Assembly: GCA_002724395.1 (NCBI GenBank)
Contig: PBOR01000049.1
Span: 1 to 38,411, forward strand
Direction: 5' to 3'
DNA length: 38,411 bases
Source: Rhodospirillaceae bacterium
GTDB taxonomy: Bacteria > Pseudomonadota > Alphaproteobacteria > UBA8366
Shown here piece by piece: positions 6,398-15,071 of this stretch. How positions within the stretch are numbered: the first letter of the stretch is position 1; every line of letters begins with the position of its first letter. Position numbers and translations under genes: made by a program. The notes below the pieces were generated by a model. It was not told the origin of the DNA. It did not search any database and saw only the letters and a list, made by a program, of their open reading frames with translations.

Positions 6398-7423
6398 ATG
6401 ACTGATATTTTACGCAAACCCGTGTCCGGCCCGTCACTTTGGCGGGGTGACCAATTCCTTAGCGATCGTAGTTGGATTCACGCATTATCGCGCGCAGATA
6501 TCCTTGATCTCGAGGACGGTCTAGCAAATGCTAAGCGCAGTGGAGCAACGCCTGGTGAATTCTCAAAACAAGATTTTCCGCTTAGTACTTTTGGCGAAAA
6601 AATAGCCTGTTTGCTTGAAGAAGTTCAGGATGGGCGAGGTTTTGCGGTTTTCCGTGGTCTACCTGTCGAACAATATGAGCGTGCCGATCTCGAGATAATT
6701 TATTGGGGTATTGGAGCCTATATGGGCCAAGTGATATCCCAAAACAGTATGGGTGATTTGATTGCTGAAGTGACGGATAAAGGTGCGAGTTATGACACTG
6801 CAGTCAACGACCGAGGATATATGTCGAAGGATAAGTTAAACCCGCATGTCGACACCTCAGATATGACAGCTTTGTTGTGTTTGCGAAAGGCAGGAATAGG
6901 CGGTAAGAGTTCTCTTACAAGTTCGGCAGCGATATATAACGAAATTCTATCCCGCCGCCCCGATCTTCTTGAAGTATATTACCGAGGATTTCACCACGAT
7001 TTACGCGGCGAAGGACCTACTGGAAGTCTAGTTGAGGTTACACATAATAGGATCCCCGTATTCAGTTATCACCAAGGTCTATTGAGCTGCTGTTATAACG
7101 ATAAGATTATGCGCTCCGCTCATGAAAAGATTGACGTTCCATTAACTGATGTTGAGCGGGAGGCGATTGATTTATTGTTAGAAATTTCGGAATCCCCCGA
7201 ATTTCGATGCGATTTTGACTTAGAGGTTGGTGATATCCAATTCATAAACAACTACGTATTGCTTCACGCACGCTCCGCGTTCGAAAGCGACCCCGATCCA
7301 GCAGTACGGCGATGCTTGTTGAGGATGTGGCTCAATTGTCGTAACCCGCGTCCATTGGCTACGAATTTTACAGATCGTTATAATACTGGCCCACGCGGTG
7401 GCGTATTTGTTCGCGCTGCCTAG
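6398..7423 (+). CDS. TauD/TfdA-family Fe(II)/2-oxoglutarate dioxygenase, 341 aa
   Basis: I start at ATG 6398, which follows a GGAGAAAG ribosome site; a TTG six codons upstream would also be in frame but places the ribosome site inside the gene. The facial triad is visible: H150 and D152 in NPHVDTSD, and H290 in YVLLHARSAF, with an Arg (306 or 309) in RRCLLRMWL to hold 2-oxoglutarate. The length and the late LEVGDIQFINNYV motif place it with the TauD-like group, clavaminate-synthase-like fold. It would hydroxylate a small molecule while decarboxylating 2-oxoglutarate. It is not close in sequence to the two TfdA-like proteins at 9861 and 37588. It is convergent with the cupin genes, 56 nt away. 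Confidence 0.85.
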   Translation: MTDILRKPVSGPSLWRGDQFLSDRSWIHALSRADILDLEDGLANAKRSGATPGEFSKQDFPLSTFGEKIACLLEEVQDGRGFAVFRGLPVEQYERADLEIIYWGIGAYMGQVISQNSMGDLIAEVTDKGASYDTAVNDRGYMSKDKLNPHVDTSDMTALLCLRKAGIGGKSSLTSSAAIYNEILSRRPDLLEVYYRGFHHDLRGEGPTGSLVEVTHNRIPVFSYHQGLLSCCYNDKIMRSAHEKIDVPLTDVEREAIDLLLEISESPEFRCDFDLEVGDIQFINNYVLLHARSAFESDPDPAVRRCLLRMWLNCRNPRPLATNFTDRYNTGPRGGVFVRAA

Positions 7424-7479
7424 CAACAAGCCAAAGCAAAGAGCTCAATTCGGAGATTGTAATCGAAAGAACATGCAAG

Positions 7480-8631
7480 CTAGAGCCTTTTTTCGATCAA
7501 CTGCTGAGCTTCAAGCTGCGTAAGGATAGCCCCATTATCGCTATTGGAGAACGCCGTTTCGAATTCGTTTAAACTAAAAAATTCTCTATGCTTTAGCCAA
7601 TCTAAGACATCTGTATTTCCCGTAATATCATTCTTACTTTTATTTAATGCTTCATGGCGTACACGAAAAAAAGTAATTGGATTGCTAGACGGTAAAACGA
7701 AACTGGGGAAAGCGTCCTGTGTGGATGTAATTTTCTGATAGTTGGTAGCAAAAGCAATGGCACTTGGTTCGTGCAGCAATTTACTTAGCGCTAAGATCAG
7801 CTTCTCAATATGGGCATCGTGAGCGGCCGCATCATCAAAGTGTGGCAATGGCTCGCAAAACTCCGGTAACTGATGCAAGTGCGAGCTAATCATTTTGAGG
7901 TAGTCCATGCCAACCGCATGCTCTAACCGATAGCTTAAATGCAAAGTGGCTTCGCTGGCAGCAAGAGCATCATGAAATTGCCCCTTTGGTAAATATAGAA
8001 AATCGCCGGGGCTTAGTTGAGGTTGCATAAGGAGGCCGCCTTTGAGCTCATCTGCTTGCGGCATAGAGAAATCACGATCGTGTTTTGTGCCTTTTAGAGG
8101 TTCGTCATAACGCCCTTCATAAATATTCCAGGTTTTGACGCCTTCGGTTTGAAAAATCAGCACATCATTATAATCGAAATGGCTAATAAAACCTTTGTGG
8201 TCTTCCCAAGAAGCGATGATATGCATCTCCACATAACACCTGAATACACTCTCTAGAGCAGCTGTTAGCATAGCGATGTTGGGCGTTTGCGTTTGACAAT
8301 AATTGAGGACCATCGATGGTTTTTGTTTCAAGCAATCGAGCAGCTTTCCACGGTCAATCCGAAATGCGCCTGCAGCTTTAGCCGAATTGTCCTGAATCGA
8401 ATACTCTTCTGGCTTTAGCGCCTTTCCGTTTACCACCAACGACAATTGTGCGTTCGACCAATAACTGCCTTCGTCGAGCATCGCATCGAAATCTTTCCAT
8501 CCAAATGTAGATGAGAATTTTTTCTCTGTGCCAGGCACATAGAGTGGTTTCTTGCCGTAATAGTCCGCAAAAAATTCTGCTCGGGTTATCGGTGCGATTA
8601 ACTGCTCGAAAGTGGGGTGCTTGCTGTCCAT
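7480..8631 (-). CDS. JmjC/cupin ribosomal-oxygenase-like 2OG dioxygenase (ROXA/YcfD-like), catalytically intact
   Basis: The 383-residue protein matches the Cupin_4/JmjC group that includes E. coli YcfD (RoxA) and human MINA53/NO66. Iron ligands are present: H151 and D153 in ISHFDYND, and H220 in LPKGQFHDA. Flanking motifs LIFQTEGVKTWNIYEG and LSPGDFLYLPKG are typical. Known members hydroxylate ribosomal protein side chains; this target is not known. The C-terminal 130 residues resemble the winged-helix/dimerisation part of the family. It lies four bases after the stop of a paralogue that lost the same three ligands, which lies after a TauD-type gene, so the three form one transcript running right to left. 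Good Cys-free core, no signal peptide. Alternative: modification of a small peptide or other protein. Confidence 0.85.
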   Translation of the reverse strand: MDSKHPTFEQLIAPITRAEFFADYYGKKPLYVPGTEKKFSSTFGWKDFDAMLDEGSYWSNAQLSLVVNGKALKPEEYSIQDNSAKAAGAFRIDRGKLLDCLKQKPSMVLNYCQTQTPNIAMLTAALESVFRCYVEMHIIASWEDHKGFISHFDYNDVLIFQTEGVKTWNIYEGRYDEPLKGTKHDRDFSMPQADELKGGLLMQPQLSPGDFLYLPKGQFHDALAASEATLHLSYRLEHAVGMDYLKMISSHLHQLPEFCEPLPHFDDAAAHDAHIEKLILALSKLLHEPSAIAFATNYQKITSTQDAFPSFVLPSSNPITFFRVRHEALNKSKNDITGNTDVLDWLKHREFFSLNEFETAFSNSDNGAILTQLEAQQLIEKRL

Positions 8632-8634
8632 AAT

Positions 8635-9843
8635 TTACACGGCCTCAAGGATGCCCGCATCAACTAAATCCAAGATGATCTGTCGGGCCTCAGTATTATT
8701 ATGGAAAACATCTTCAAACCGCCGCACGTCAAATACATCTTGCTCGAGTAACCAGTCGCATACTTTCTTTTGCTGCTTGGTAAATGCGACCTTGCCGTTG
8801 GGGCCAGTCACTTGCCAACTCCTATTGATGTCTTCCAAAATAAAGTTGACATTTTTACGACGGAACTTCGTTATTGAATTTGGTCGCGGTAATCCTAGCG
8901 GTGATAAAGGCGCTAAGAGTGCCTCCTGCCTACGCTGTTCTCGGTAGGTTGCAGGGATGTTCCAATCGGCACTCCGCACTTGAATTGCCTCTGCCATTGC
9001 GTCAATTCGTAATTTGATGGCTTCTGGTTCGTCGAAGAAGGGCATGTCCGCGCGAAAAAGCGGTTCGTCCGGTATCTGCTGTAGAAGAAAGTCGACAAAG
9101 TCTAATCCGGTTGATCGGCGGATAGTAAATTGAAGCTGTACAGATGGCCCTGGCGTGGTTGTCGCATTAAAGAATTGACCAGCAGGAATATAGAGGAGGT
9201 CGCCTGGCCCCATGGAAATCTCCGCGGCCAAGTCGCCACACAGAGTATTTATGTCTTCTTGCGGTAAAGAGACCGGCGCATTGTCAGGCTCAGCTAGTGG
9301 ATTTTCAGAACAGCCCTCAAATAACTGAACTGACAGCTCGCCTTCGGTTTGCATGAGTAGGAGATCATTACTTTCGAAACCGGATTGGCGGAGCAACTGG
9401 CTGTCTTTTGTAAAGCTTAGTCGACCAGTAATCGTCGCACCGAACTTGGAACGCAAGTTCGCAGTCGTGCTAGCGATCGTGGGTCTTAAAGTCTCAATCC
9501 TGTCGAGAAAGAGAGCGGCGCCCCCGTTTATCGCCTCGCCGACTTGTTCAAAGTTAGGACGTTGAATGCCAGGCAAGTCGCGTTTGAGACTATCGTAACA
9601 ATAGAGGTCGGTGGATATGGGAATAGCATTTTGCGTTAACCAACAGGTGTGCTCACTCCAATGTCGCGTTTTCCCTAAAATGAGGTTGAAGTCTTTCCAA
9701 GACCATAAAGCTGAGAATTTATCGTCGGGCCCACCGATAAAAGCGGGTGCTGTACCCAAATGCTCCTTATAAAAATCGTCAACCGACAACGGTGCGATCA
9801 AATTTTGGAAAGTATAATTTTCCACGATTGCAGAGGGTTGCAT
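8635..9843 (-). CDS. JmjC/cupin paralogue lacking the iron-binding triad (probable pseudoenzyme)
   Basis: This 402-residue protein aligns with its downstream neighbour along the whole length: LIAPLSVDDFY/LIAPITRAEFF at the start, LLLMQTEGELSVQLFEG against the intact motif, and MGPGDLLYIPAGQFFNA against LSPGDFLYLPKGQFHDA. All three metal ligands are replaced: H to G155 and D to E157 (SGFESND), and the distal H to F225. It therefore should not bind Fe(II) in the usual way. The frame is intact, well conserved at structural positions and has a start four bases past a purine-rich stretch, so it is not decaying. A regulatory or scaffold partner in a heterodimer with the intact enzyme is the simplest idea. 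The gene order in the operon is TauD - this gene - intact JmjC. Confidence 0.8.
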   Translation of the reverse strand: MQPSAIVENYTFQNLIAPLSVDDFYKEHLGTAPAFIGGPDDKFSALWSWKDFNLILGKTRHWSEHTCWLTQNAIPISTDLYCYDSLKRDLPGIQRPNFEQVGEAINGGAALFLDRIETLRPTIASTTANLRSKFGATITGRLSFTKDSQLLRQSGFESNDLLLMQTEGELSVQLFEGCSENPLAEPDNAPVSLPQEDINTLCGDLAAEISMGPGDLLYIPAGQFFNATTTPGPSVQLQFTIRRSTGLDFVDFLLQQIPDEPLFRADMPFFDEPEAIKLRIDAMAEAIQVRSADWNIPATYREQRRQEALLAPLSPLGLPRPNSITKFRRKNVNFILEDINRSWQVTGPNGKVAFTKQQKKVCDWLLEQDVFDVRRFEDVFHNNTEARQIILDLVDAGILEAV

Positions 9844-9860
9844 CTTCCTTAAGTTACCGC

Positions 9861-10748
9861 TTAGAGCGCTGTGCCAATAGTATTTTCAGGCATAGTAGGC
9901 TTGGTATCAGCGATATTAGTCCGGCGTAAAATACGCGGATATTTCGCAATGTCATATTCCGTTGCTCGATGAAGGCAAGATCGATTGTCATACATGACCA
10001 AATCGCCTACTTGCCATTGATGGTCATAAACAAAATCTTTTTGCCCAGCAAATTTAAGTAAGTCATTAAGGTGTTTACAACTTTCTTCTTTGTCTCTGCC
10101 CTCGATGTAAGCGGCATAGGAGCTTATATAAAGTGCCTTTTTGTCATTCACAGGATTACTACGCACCATAGGATGCCGAACCGGGGGGTATTTTTGGGCC
10201 TCTTTATCACTCAGAAATTTAATATTCATATGGCGACGTGAATGAGCATAATGGTGTATCGCGGTGCTATCCCTATACTCCTCTTTTTGGTCCTCATTTA
10301 GGGCATTGTAGGCGGCTCGTAAGCTCGCGAATTGTGTATGTCCTCCTTCAGGTGGAACCAAACAAGCTCTCAAGAGCGAGGCTATAGAGGGGATAGCCTT
10401 ATATGACCCATCAGTGTGCCACATCTTTTGCCCCTTACGAAATTTTGCACGTGGGTCGTCCTCGGCAAAAAGATTACCCTCTTCGTCGTAGTTGATCACA
10501 GCATTGACATTTGGTTTGTGATGATAGGCAGCAAAATGCTGACGGGGTGTTTCCGCAGGACCGAAATAATTTGTGAAAGCGATATGGTCTTCATCGCTTA
10601 TGTTTTGGTTTGGAAATAGCAGAACAGAATACTCTTCGAAGGCATCTTTCACTTCAGTCACACTTGCTTGATCAAGCGGCTCGGATAAGTCGATATCGGT
10701 AATTTCGGCACCGAAAACTGGCGTAAGCGGTCTAATGCAGATCGACAT
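9861..10748 (-). CDS. TfdA/TauD-family alpha-ketoglutarate dioxygenase, 295 aa
   Basis: The protein is of standard TfdA length and shows the full active site: H111-T-D113 in MWHTDGSY, distal H260 in YDNRSCLHRA, and Arg in PRILRRTNI (272-276) for the 2-oxoglutarate carboxylate. The segment VPPEGGHTQFASLRAAYNAL is characteristic. Family members include 2,4-D, taurine and alkylsulfate oxygenases, which cleave by hydroxylating next to a heteroatom. Ribosome site GAAAGGTG precedes the ATG. It is first in a leftward operon with the two JmjC-type genes, 17 nt before the next start, and diverges from the sulfatase gene at 10879. A sulfate- or sulfonate-type substrate is possible from the neighbouring sulfatase but is inference. 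Confidence 0.9.
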   Translation of the reverse strand: MSICIRPLTPVFGAEITDIDLSEPLDQASVTEVKDAFEEYSVLLFPNQNISDEDHIAFTNYFGPAETPRQHFAAYHHKPNVNAVINYDEEGNLFAEDDPRAKFRKGQKMWHTDGSYKAIPSIASLLRACLVPPEGGHTQFASLRAAYNALNEDQKEEYRDSTAIHHYAHSRRHMNIKFLSDKEAQKYPPVRHPMVRSNPVNDKKALYISSYAAYIEGRDKEESCKHLNDLLKFAGQKDFVYDHQWQVGDLVMYDNRSCLHRATEYDIAKYPRILRRTNIADTKPTMPENTIGTAL

Positions 10749-10828
10749 GGTGAGGCACCTTTCAATTATTTTATGTGACTATACCGGATAGCCACGATGC
10801 GATGCAAAAGGTACGCGGTAGATTTGAT

Positions 10829-10856
10829 TTGTCCTAATCGACAGTGTCGGTATATT
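10829..10856 (+). promoter_or_regulatory. Possible sigma-70 promoter with operator-like palindrome for the sulfatase gene
   Basis: TTGTCC (10829-10834) and TATATT (10851-10856) are 16 nt apart. Between them CGACAGTGTCG (10839-10849) is an inverted repeat with a one-base centre, where a repressor could block RNA polymerase. The sulfatase start follows 23 nt later, after GGGGGTGAAG. The region also serves the divergent dioxygenase operon. Confidence 0.35.
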
Positions 10857-10878
10857 TTTTGTTTTATGGGGGTGAAGA

Positions 10879-12330
10879 ATGCAGCCAACAAATTTCGTCG
10901 TCATAATGACGGACCAGCATAGCAAAAAAATGCTTGGCTGTTATGGCCATGACCAGGTTAAAACGCCAAATTTGGATAAGTTTGCTGCCGACGGTGTTCG
11001 TTTCACTAGCGCCTATACTAATTCTCCGTTGTGTGTACCTGCACGATCCGTATTCGTGACGGGGCGGTATATACACGAAACACGTTGCTGGGATAACGCC
11101 ATTGCTTACAAGGGTGACCAGAAGGGCTGGCAGCATATACTGCCAGAGAACGGTCATCGCTGTGTTTCGATTGGGAAGTTACATTATCGCAGCGAAGCTG
11201 ACCCGATTGGGTTTGATGAACGCCAAGTACCCATGCATATCGCAGATGGCGTAGGTGAACTGCAAGGTTGCATAAGGCCTGATCTACCGGTTCGTCACCA
11301 AAGTAGAGCACTGGCAGAACAGGTTGGACCAGGAGAAACCGGTTATACTGCATATGATCGCGATATTACGGACCGTTCTATACAATGGCTTGCAGATGCA
11401 GCAGCAAACCCCAGTGATAAGCCGTGGGTGCTTTATGTTTCATATATTTGTCCGCATTTCCCCTTGAGCGCTCCTCAAGAGTATTTTGACCTATATGATC
11501 CCGCTAAGATTGAAATTCCTAAACCAGCCGATTGGGAATATTTCCGAGCCCATCCCTGGTGGAATGCATTTCATAACAGCATTACTTTCGATAAATATTT
11601 CCAAGACGACGATCATCGTCGTTTAGCAATCGCCAATTATTACGGCCTTGTTACTTATGCTGATAATAATGTGGGGCAGATTATTTCCGCAATTTCCAAG
11701 AATGGATTAGATGAGAATACGCGTGTTGCTTATGTGGTTGACCATGGCGATAGTATGGGCTCGCGCAGCCTTTGGGGTAAAAGTACAATGTTTGAGGAAT
11801 CAGCTGGCATACCCCTTATATTGAAAGGCCCGGAAATTCCTATCGGTAAGGTTGTCTCGACACCGGTTTCACTCGCAGATTTCCATCCAACCTTGCTGCA
11901 GTCAGTAGGCATACCGACCGATGACGCCTTACCGGGTTCTTCACTTCTAGAAACTGCATGTGCTCCAGATGATAATCAACGGCTAGTGTTTAGTGAGTAT
12001 CACGGTGCCGGGTCCACCTCAGCGGTTTTTATGCTACGTCAGGGCTCTTTAAAATATATTCATTACACCGGTTTTCCCGGTGAATTGTTTGATCTTGAAA
12101 ATGATCCGGAAGAGTTGGTCAATTTGATTGATAATCCGGGGTATCAAGAGCGAATACTTGCCTTTGAGGCGACGCTTCGATCCATGGTGGACCCGGAAGC
12201 GATCAACAAGCAAGCACTTGCTGACCAGGCAGCCTACGTGGAAGTGCATGGCGGTCGAAAGGTCATTTTAGGCCAAGCGCCGATTCATGGCACGCCCGTA
12301 CCTGGCGGTGCGTCCACCCGTGTGAGCTAA
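10879..12330 (+). CDS. Formylglycine-type sulfatase (sulfatase family, choline-/aryl-sulfatase-like)
   Basis: The 483-residue protein begins with the sulfatase metal motif VVIMTDQH (D12, Q13), followed by LGCYGHDQVKTPNLDKFAADG, and has C52-V-P-A-R56 in LCVPARSVFVTGR, the Cys that becomes formylglycine. Later VVDHGDSMG supplies metal ligands and WGKSTMFEES the Lys-containing segment. It should hydrolyse a sulfate ester (or phosphonate monoester, a related activity). No signal peptide, so it acts in the cytoplasm, which suits the type with small imported substrates such as choline sulfate. A formylglycine-generating enzyme is not in the window. It precedes the VOC gene by 23 nt and likely shares its transcript. 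C-terminal region has the Cys/His-free tail (GGRKVILGQAPIHGTPVPGG). Confidence 0.9.
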   Translation: MQPTNFVVIMTDQHSKKMLGCYGHDQVKTPNLDKFAADGVRFTSAYTNSPLCVPARSVFVTGRYIHETRCWDNAIAYKGDQKGWQHILPENGHRCVSIGKLHYRSEADPIGFDERQVPMHIADGVGELQGCIRPDLPVRHQSRALAEQVGPGETGYTAYDRDITDRSIQWLADAAANPSDKPWVLYVSYICPHFPLSAPQEYFDLYDPAKIEIPKPADWEYFRAHPWWNAFHNSITFDKYFQDDDHRRLAIANYYGLVTYADNNVGQIISAISKNGLDENTRVAYVVDHGDSMGSRSLWGKSTMFEESAGIPLILKGPEIPIGKVVSTPVSLADFHPTLLQSVGIPTDDALPGSSLLETACAPDDNQRLVFSEYHGAGSTSAVFMLRQGSLKYIHYTGFPGELFDLENDPEELVNLIDNPGYQERILAFEATLRSMVDPEAINKQALADQAAYVEVHGGRKVILGQAPIHGTPVPGGASTRVS

Positions 12331-12353
12331 AATACTGTAGTGGAGGGAATAAC

Positions 12354-13268
12354 ATGGCCAAGAGTAGACGAACGAAGCACCCGGAAGTAGGCGGTATCGC
12401 CCACTTGGAACATGTTAACTTCGAAGTCGATAGCCACGATATGGTTTCGATCTTCTTTATGGCCGGGCTTGGTTTTACCCGCGACCCCTATACTCGTTCC
12501 GATGAGAAAAATATGGCGGCTAATGTTGGTCTACAGCAATTCCATTTACCGCGCCTTGGACGCCCAACGCCACCTATGCAAGGTGTAATCGGTTTGATAA
12601 CACCGGAGTTGGAAGCGATTAAGGCACGTATGAAAGGGCTTCAAAAGGAGGGTCTCTTTAAGGGGACACCGTTTCGCTATCAGGTCAAGAAGGGATATCA
12701 CGAGGTGATGTCACCATTTGGGGTCAAAATGCGGCTCCATCAGACGGGAACCCTGCCATTCCCGAAGGTTCTTGGGATGCCTTATGTCGACATCCCTGTG
12801 GAACCAGGCAAAGCCGAGCCCATTCTAAATTTTTATAAACGTATCATGCGCTCCACTGGCTCAATCGAAAAGGTCTCCGGTAAGAAAGCTGCCTGCGTCA
12901 CCATGGGTCCCTATCAGTGGACGCGTTTCATCGAGACAAAGGGGCTCGATAGCTATGATAATCACACCTTTCATATAGCGTACTACGTTAGCAATTATAA
13001 TGAGGTGCTGGACGAAATAGAGAGGAATAAGGGTGTGATTGCTGGTGGGCAGAATCAAATTTTCTTCTTTGAAGATATCTTCGACCCAGACAATGGCGAT
13101 CTAATCTATTCTCTGCAGAATGAGGTTCGTAGCTTTTACCACGAAGACTTTATGCGGCCGCTCGTCAACCGCTGGCCCATGAGTGATGAACCCTTTAGCG
13201 TGCAGCGCGATCCAAACCGAGAGAAGGCCCGCCAACAAGGCATTATGCCAGGTCCATGGGACAACTAG
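12354..13268 (+). CDS. Two-domain VOC (vicinal oxygen chelate) protein, 304 aa
   Basis: The sequence has two glyoxalase/dioxygenase-type repeats. The first is HLEHVNFEVDSHDMVSIFFMAGLGFTRDPY (about residues 18-47), the second GMPYVDIPVEPGKAEPILNFYKRIM (about 143-167), each the start of a betaalphabetabetabeta module. HTFHIAYYV and FFFEDIFDPDNGD look like metal-binding strands. Such proteins can be dioxygenases, isomerases, epimerases or lyases; the actual reaction is unknown. GGAGGGAATA precedes the ATG. It lies 23 nt after the sulfatase gene, and a 373-bp gap follows, so the two form a small operon. Similarity to extradiol ring-cleavage enzymes is possible but I cannot confirm the H-H-E triad. 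Confidence 0.7.
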   Translation: MAKSRRTKHPEVGGIAHLEHVNFEVDSHDMVSIFFMAGLGFTRDPYTRSDEKNMAANVGLQQFHLPRLGRPTPPMQGVIGLITPELEAIKARMKGLQKEGLFKGTPFRYQVKKGYHEVMSPFGVKMRLHQTGTLPFPKVLGMPYVDIPVEPGKAEPILNFYKRIMRSTGSIEKVSGKKAACVTMGPYQWTRFIETKGLDSYDNHTFHIAYYVSNYNEVLDEIERNKGVIAGGQNQIFFFEDIFDPDNGDLIYSLQNEVRSFYHEDFMRPLVNRWPMSDEPFSVQRDPNREKARQQGIMPGPWDN

Positions 13269-13641
13269 ATGTAATTTGGCTTCCAGTCGAAAATAAACCT
13301 AGGGAACTAATTTAATTACTGAGCACAAAAGTCCAAACAACCAGCTGGTCGTTAGTATTACCTTTTGGAATACGTTCCGTAGGATATTTAATTTTCCAGG
13401 ATCTTTTGCAAATAGGCATAAAGGGTAAAGTGCTAGGATTAGGGTTCTTGGGAGGCGATTTATAGCAGAATATTCTTTAAAATATAAAAAAATGGTAGGT
13501 TTTGCCAGATTGAGTGGATAACAGAGCAATAAAGCAAGATTTGTTCTCTTTTTAAGCCCTAAATTACTCCTACATTTTTGGCTGGTTTGCTGTGCGCTGG
13601 CGAAATGACAATCGAATTATTAGAATGGAGGGCTATTAATA
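13269..13641. other. 373-bp intergenic region without a recognisable gene
   Basis: Both strands were read. A 76-codon minus-strand frame at 13299-13529 has no ribosome site or recognisable motif and I do not accept it as a gene. The region probably holds the promoter for the cupin - aldo/keto reductase pair; no clear hexamers or terminator stand out. AT-rich, consistent with a non-coding spacer. Confidence 0.4.
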
Positions 13642-14055
13642 ATGACCAATAAACCTGCAATTCTATTTCCCAAAGAATTAACGCCCCATGATCGTGGCAA
13701 TGGTGTTCGAACTATTCCGCTTGTCTCCAGAAGGAATGGCTCGACGAGTCTTATCAACGGGATTACTGAGTTTGATCCCTCTACCTCTGTACCGCTCCAT
13801 AAACACAATTGCGAAGAAAGTGTGATGGTACTTGAAGGCGATGCAATCGTTGAAATAGATGGTGAACAACATCATCTGAGTGCGCAGGATACGACTTGGC
13901 TTCCGGCAAATCTGCCACATCGGTTTATTAACGCGTCGGATACAAATAGGATGCGAATTTTTTGGACCTACGCATCAATCGATGCGACAAGGACCAATAT
14001 GCAAACCGGCGAAGAGGGAACTATCGACGCCGAAAGAGAGGGTGTCGCAGCATAA
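13642..14055 (+). CDS. Small cupin-domain protein, 137 aa
   Basis: A single cupin barrel is visible: the first motif H53-K-H55-x3-E59 in PLHKHNCEES, then VLEGDAIVEIDG, and the second motif with H93 in LPANLPHRF. These can form a metal site, as in small cupin isomerases, lyases or dioxygenases. A GGAGGGCTATTAAT ribosome region precedes ATG. It is followed after 30 nt by the aldo/keto reductase gene and presumably works on the same substrate. No fused DNA-binding domain, so a sugar- or acid-binding sensor role is less likely than an enzymatic one. Confidence 0.75.
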   Translation: MTNKPAILFPKELTPHDRGNGVRTIPLVSRRNGSTSLINGITEFDPSTSVPLHKHNCEESVMVLEGDAIVEIDGEQHHLSAQDTTWLPANLPHRFINASDTNRMRIFWTYASIDATRTNMQTGEEGTIDAEREGVAA

Positions 14056-14085
14056 CTGGGCACTCGATAGGGAGTGCTTAGAAAT

Positions 14086-15012
14086 ATGGATACGCGAAAA
14101 ATTGGTGGTGAAGGTGGATTACAGGTATCGATTGTCGGTGTCGGCTGTAACGCCTTTGGTAAGCGGGTAGATGAGAAGGGCACGCACGCTGTTATCGATG
14201 CTGCGCTAGATGCAGAAATAACCTTTTTCGATACTGCTGAATCTTATGGTGGCGGATTATCCGAAGAATATATTGGGACTGGAATTAAGGGTCGCCGAAA
14301 TCAACTTCAACTCGCTACTAAGTTTGGCCATAGCCATTCTAACGTCGAGGGGAAAGCAAAAGGTTCGGCTGATAACGTCAAGTTTACTGCTGATAAAGCC
14401 CTAAAAGCGCTGCGAACGGACTACATCGACCTTTTTCAACAACACCGTCCAGATCCTGATACACCGGTCACAGAGACAATGGGCGCGCTTGAAGATCTCG
14501 TTAATGAAGGAAAAATTCGATATTACGGTTGCTCCTTTTATACAGGCGCTGAAATGCAGGAAGCCGTAAACGAAGCTAAAAAACACGGTTTGAAGGGATT
14601 TGTTACAGCGCAGAACGCCTGGAACATGTTATTGCGGGATATCGAGGAAGACCTTATTCCCGTTTGTGATGCGAATAATATTGGATTGTTGCCGTATTAT
14701 CCCATCGCGAAAGGACTGCTCACTGGAAAATATTCGAAAGGCGCCCAAGCCCCCGCAGGTAGCCGTATGGAAGGAGATAGCGATCTTGCTAACGCAGACT
14801 TTGATTTGCTTGAAAAGCTTGATGTTTATGCGAAAGACCATGGTTACGATCTATTGACGCTGGCAATCTCTTGGTTGGCATCACAGTCCTGTATAGCATG
14901 TGTTATTTCTGGAGCGTCTAAAGCAGATCAACTGGCTTCAAATAGTGTTGCAGCGCGCTGGAAGCTTAGCGCCACACAACTTTCGGAAGTGGATGCAATT
15001 CTCAGAACCTAG
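14086..15012 (+). CDS. Aldo/keto reductase, 308 aa
   Basis: The catalytic tetrad of the AKR family is present: D49 and Y54 in FFDTAESYGGG, K79 in LATKFGHS and H120 in LFQQHRPDPDTP. Late motifs such as LLPYYPIAKGLLTGKY and CVISGASKADQL (NADP binding) are typical of the AKR group that includes YhdN- and Aad-like reductases. It reduces aldehydes or ketones with NAD(P)H in the cytoplasm, or oxidises a sugar/alcohol. I start at ATG 14086; a GTG at 14074 is in frame but leaves no room for the ATAGGGAG ribosome site at 14067-14074. It is downstream of the cupin gene (30 nt) and 60 nt before the acyl-CoA dehydrogenase, so may belong to the same transcript. Confidence 0.9.
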   Translation: MDTRKIGGEGGLQVSIVGVGCNAFGKRVDEKGTHAVIDAALDAEITFFDTAESYGGGLSEEYIGTGIKGRRNQLQLATKFGHSHSNVEGKAKGSADNVKFTADKALKALRTDYIDLFQQHRPDPDTPVTETMGALEDLVNEGKIRYYGCSFYTGAEMQEAVNEAKKHGLKGFVTAQNAWNMLLRDIEEDLIPVCDANNIGLLPYYPIAKGLLTGKYSKGAQAPAGSRMEGDSDLANADFDLLEKLDVYAKDHGYDLLTLAISWLASQSCIACVISGASKADQLASNSVAARWKLSATQLSEVDAILRT

Positions 15013-15071
15013 GCTGGCATCTTGAATGCAAAACCGGGCTCGTTTAGGTTCGTCGCGCTCAGGAGGAAATT

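Noticed and set aside
13299..13529. 76-codon minus-strand frame in the intergenic region
   Set aside because: No ribosome site, no recognisable motif, and isolated; treated as non-coding spacer.
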